A stretch of DNA of 64,000 nt from Vibrio sp. Isolate34. GTDB lineage: Bacteria; Pseudomonadota; Gammaproteobacteria; Enterobacterales; Vibrionaceae. Numbering within the stretch: position 1 is the stretch's first letter; every line of letters starts with the position of its first letter. The notes under the pieces are model-generated. The model saw only the letters and a list, made by a program, of their open reading frames with translations, was not told the DNA's origin and searched no databases. The position numbers were made by a program, and so were the translations under genes. The DNA is taken from the NCBI RefSeq assembly GCF_022397915.1, contig NZ_JAKEUO010000003.1:116518-180517 (forward strand), read 5' to 3'. Shown here in pieces: positions 61,781-64,000 of this stretch.

Positions 61781-61822
61781 TGCTCTGAGTCAAACACCCA
61801 ATTATCTAGAATCAAGCATTAT

Positions 61823-63883
61823 CTAAAACGAATCTAGAGATTCAACGCCCGTATTAAATAGCGTAAATGCATAGATATCTGCAGTGAGATCGATCGCTTT
61901 ACTCAACGGCATTCCTGCACCATGACCCGCATTAACATCAATACGAATCATCACAGGAGCACTACCTTCATGCTTGTCTTGCAGCTCTGCAATGAACTTA
62001 TAAGAGTGCGCTGGCACCACGCGGTCGTCATGATCAGCGGTTGTAACCAAAGTTGCTGGGTAATCGACACCACGAACCACATTATGAACCGGAGAATAAC
62101 CAAGCAAGTATTCGAACATATCTTTGTTTTGCGCGGAGGTACCGTAGTCGTACGCCCAGCCCTCGCCAGACGTGAAGGTGTGGTAGCGCAGCATATCTAA
62201 CACCCCAACAGCAGGCAGAGCCACTTGGAACAGCTCAGGCCTCTGTGTCATACAAGCACCCACCAACAAACCACCGTTAGAACCGCCACGAATCGCTAAC
62301 TTGTCGCTACTGGTGTAGTTTTCTTCGATTAAGAACTCGGCTGCGGCAATGAAGTCATCAAATACGTTTTGCTTCTGTTGTTGTGTACCCGCTTTGTGCC
62401 ACGCTTTGCCATACTCGCCACCGCCACGTAAATTAGGCACCGCATATACACCACCGAGTTCCAACCAACTGCCCACTGTGCCTGAGAAAGAAGGTGTTAG
62501 GCTGACGTTGAAGCCGCCATAGGCATACAACATGGTGGGGTTATTACCATCCAGCTTTAGTCCCTTCTTATAAGAGATAAGCATCGGAACTTGTGTACCA
62601 TCTTTCGAGGTATAGAAAACCTGTTTAGACTCAAACTTGTCCGATTCAAACGGAGACTCAGAGCGCTGATAAATTTCTGAGCGGCCAGATTCAACATCAA
62701 AAGAAAAAATAGTGGGCGGCGTAACATAGTTGGTGAAGGTGTAATAAAGCTGAGTTTGCTCTTTTTTACCACCTAATCCACTGGCCGTTCCCAGACCGGG
62801 TAAATGGATCTCACGAACTCGGTTACCTTGGTAATCCAGCTGCTCAATTTTCGACACCACATCCACCATATAGTGAGCAAACAAATAGCCACCACCAGTG
62901 CTGATGTCTAATGGCTGTAGCTTTTCTGAGATGATATCTCGCCACTGCTGAGTGCCAATATCAAAGCTCACAACCTTGCCGTTCGGTGCATCCAGATTGG
63001 TGTATAGAATAAAGGTCTCATCTTGGTTATCGATGAGATACGTATCGCTATCCACATGATCAACCAACGTATTCAGCGATTGTTCTGATGAGTTTAAGTC
63101 GATATAAAACAGTCTGTTACCCGACGTCGATTCTTTCCCAAGAATAATTAGGTAACGATCGTCTTCGGTGGTGTAGCCTGATACATAGCGGTGCTGCTCG
63201 GCGTTGTTCGCACCAAAGATCACCTTGTCGCTCGCTTGCTCTGTGCCTAATTCATGGAAGTACAGCTTATGTTGTTCTGTACGAGCAGAAAGCTCACTGC
63301 CATCTGGTTTGTCGTAGCTGGAATAATAGAAGCCGCGATTACCTAACCAAGAGATGCCGGTAAATTTAGCGTCTGTGATTTCGGCTTCAAGCTGCTTTTT
63401 AGTTTCGGTATCAATCACAAAGATCTTGCGCCAGTCGCTACCGCCTTCAGAAATGCTGTACGCCACCAAGCTGTAGTCTTTTGAGAACGAAACAGAGCCC
63501 AGTGATGTGGTGCCATCTTCCGAGAAGGTATTCGGATCTAGGAAGACTTCAACATGCTGCCCCTCTTTCTGACGATAGAGAATGCTGTGATTCTGTAGGC
63601 CATCATTCTTATAGAAATAGGTGTAATCGCCTCTTACGAACGGCTGTGAGCTCTTTTTGTAGTCTTGCGCTTTTGCCAGTCTTTCTCGCAGTTCTGCGCG
63701 ATACGGGATTTGAGCAAGGTAATCGAACGTGACTTCATTTTGGCTCTCCACCCATTGGGCGGTTTCATCACTTCTGTCGTCTTCTAACCAACGATATGGG
63801 TCTTCGATTATCTGACCAAAATAGTCATCGCTGACGATCTGTTTATTGGTGGTTGGATATTGATACTCTTTTAAATAGCTCAT
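61823..63883 (-). CDS. Prolyl oligopeptidase family protein (S9A)
   Basis: 686 residues, full length for S9A. The N-terminal part reads [28 protein letters not shown], followed by a seven-bladed propeller and a C-terminal hydrolase. The catalytic Ser is in [15 protein letters not shown] (Ser535), Asp in [17 protein letters not shown] (about 620), and His in NAGHGAGMP (His654). No signal peptide is seen, so it is cytoplasmic. It cleaves short peptides after Pro. AAGGATCACG precedes the ATG. It is probably unrelated to the sugar locus and stands between a terminator and a LysR gene. Confidence 0.94.
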   Translation of the reverse strand: MSYLKEYQYPTTNKQIVSDDYFGQIIEDPYRWLEDDRSDETAQWVESQNEVTFDYLAQIPYRAELRERLAKAQDYKKSSQPFVRGDYTYFYKNDGLQNHSILYRQKEGQHVEVFLDPNTFSEDGTTSLGSVSFSKDYSLVAYSISEGGSDWRKIFVIDTETKKQLEAEITDAKFTGISWLGNRGFYYSSYDKPDGSELSARTEQHKLYFHELGTEQASDKVIFGANNAEQHRYVSGYTTEDDRYLIILGKESTSGNRLFYIDLNSSEQSLNTLVDHVDSDTYLIDNQDETFILYTNLDAPNGKVVSFDIGTQQWRDIISEKLQPLDISTGGGYLFAHYMVDVVSKIEQLDYQGNRVREIHLPGLGTASGLGGKKEQTQLYYTFTNYVTPPTIFSFDVESGRSEIYQRSESPFESDKFESKQVFYTSKDGTQVPMLISYKKGLKLDGNNPTMLYAYGGFNVSLTPSFSGTVGSWLELGGVYAVPNLRGGGEYGKAWHKAGTQQQKQNVFDDFIAAAEFLIEENYTSSDKLAIRGGSNGGLLVGACMTQRPELFQVALPAVGVLDMLRYHTFTSGEGWAYDYGTSAQNKDMFEYLLGYSPVHNVVRGVDYPATLVTTADHDDRVVPAHSYKFIAELQDKHEGSAPVMIRIDVNAGHGAGMPLSKAIDLTADIYAFTLFNTGVESLDSF

Positions 63884-63894
63884 CGTGATCCTTA

Positions 63895-64000
63895 TTAAAA
63901 ATAATGTGAAATCGTCAGGTAACGTGTTCTGATGTGTTCAATCAATAACTTAATCTTGTTCGGTGGCTGGCGCGTAAAGGGGTACACCGCATAGATACCG
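63895..64000 (-). CDS. LysR-family regulator, C-terminal fragment
   Basis: About 35 codons ending at TAA 63895 read [30 protein letters not shown] and end SHYF. The AVYP phrase followed by a basic/Pro stretch and an amphipathic helix is the usual C-terminus of LysR regulators. The rest lies beyond the window. It ends 11 bases before the oligopeptidase gene start on the same strand. Confidence 0.7.
   Translation of the reverse strand, partial: GIYAVYPFTRQPPNKIKLLIEHIRTRYLTISHYF

Noticed and set aside
1..64000. CRISPR arrays, tRNA/rRNA genes, prophage, integron or transposase genes
   Set aside because: None seen on reading both strands; no direct-repeat/spacer pattern or recombinase frame.

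Overview
The window looks like chromosomal DNA of a marine Vibrio, most likely of the V. splendidus group. This is inferred from gene content: a chromosomal Qnr pentapeptide protein of the QnrS/QnrVS type, ectABC followed by the ectoine-specific aspartokinase, a PlzD (VCA0042)-like PilZ protein, and several small proteins I know only from Vibrio. The PlzD orthologue weakly suggests chromosome II. I see no tRNA, rRNA, CRISPR array, insertion sequence, integrase or phage gene.

Region 1 (1-17050) is a purine-salvage/urate-degradation and glyoxylate-assimilation island. It holds uraD (cut by the window edge), puuE, uraH, two NCS2 purine permeases, an 8-oxoguanine deaminase (which makes urate directly), a lipoprotein amidohydrolase and a TetR regulator. 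These are followed by glycerate kinase, tartronate semialdehyde reductase, hydroxypyruvate isomerase, glyoxylate carboligase, malate synthase and a GlcG-like protein. Together they would take purines to urate and allantoin, and glyoxylate to glycerate-2-phosphate or malate. Uricase, allantoicase and ureidoglycolate lyase are not in the window. A GTATAC-centred palindrome stands in front of puuE/uraH, gcl and the malate synthase gene, and suggests one shared regulator that is not encoded here.

Region 2 (17350-24150) carries the ectoine operon ectA-ectB-ectC-ask with a consensus CRP site upstream, a DUF5062-like gene, a two-helix membrane protein, qnr, and a NemR-like TetR gene.

Region 3 (24270-32600) holds a Ser-type sulfatase with its radical-SAM maturase and a Sel1-like periplasmic protein, then an iron-type alcohol dehydrogenase and an aldehyde dehydrogenase with a membrane protein. 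The last two units share an identical 18-bp operator, and a degenerate copy lies in front of the NemR-like gene. This predicts a small electrophile/aldehyde regulon scattered across the region. A truncated DoxX gene follows.

Region 4 (32100-44500) is mixed: a MarR regulator divergent from an EamA exporter with two operators, a LysR regulator divergent from a second EamA exporter, a GNAT - kinase-like - MFS operon whose MFS gene has an in-frame stop between its halves, plzD, a Lon-like protease, and a two-gene unit (unknown protein plus YejF-like ATPase) behind a Fur-box-like site.

Region 5 (44800-61450) is a beta-glucoside/beta-glucan oligosaccharide utilisation locus. It has two LacI regulators, GH116, an aldose-1-epimerase-like protein, GH94 phosphorylase, GH1, a complete MalEFGK-type ABC importer and a LamB-like porin, with LacI-type palindromes in the control regions. 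A prolyl oligopeptidase gene and the end of a LysR gene close the window.
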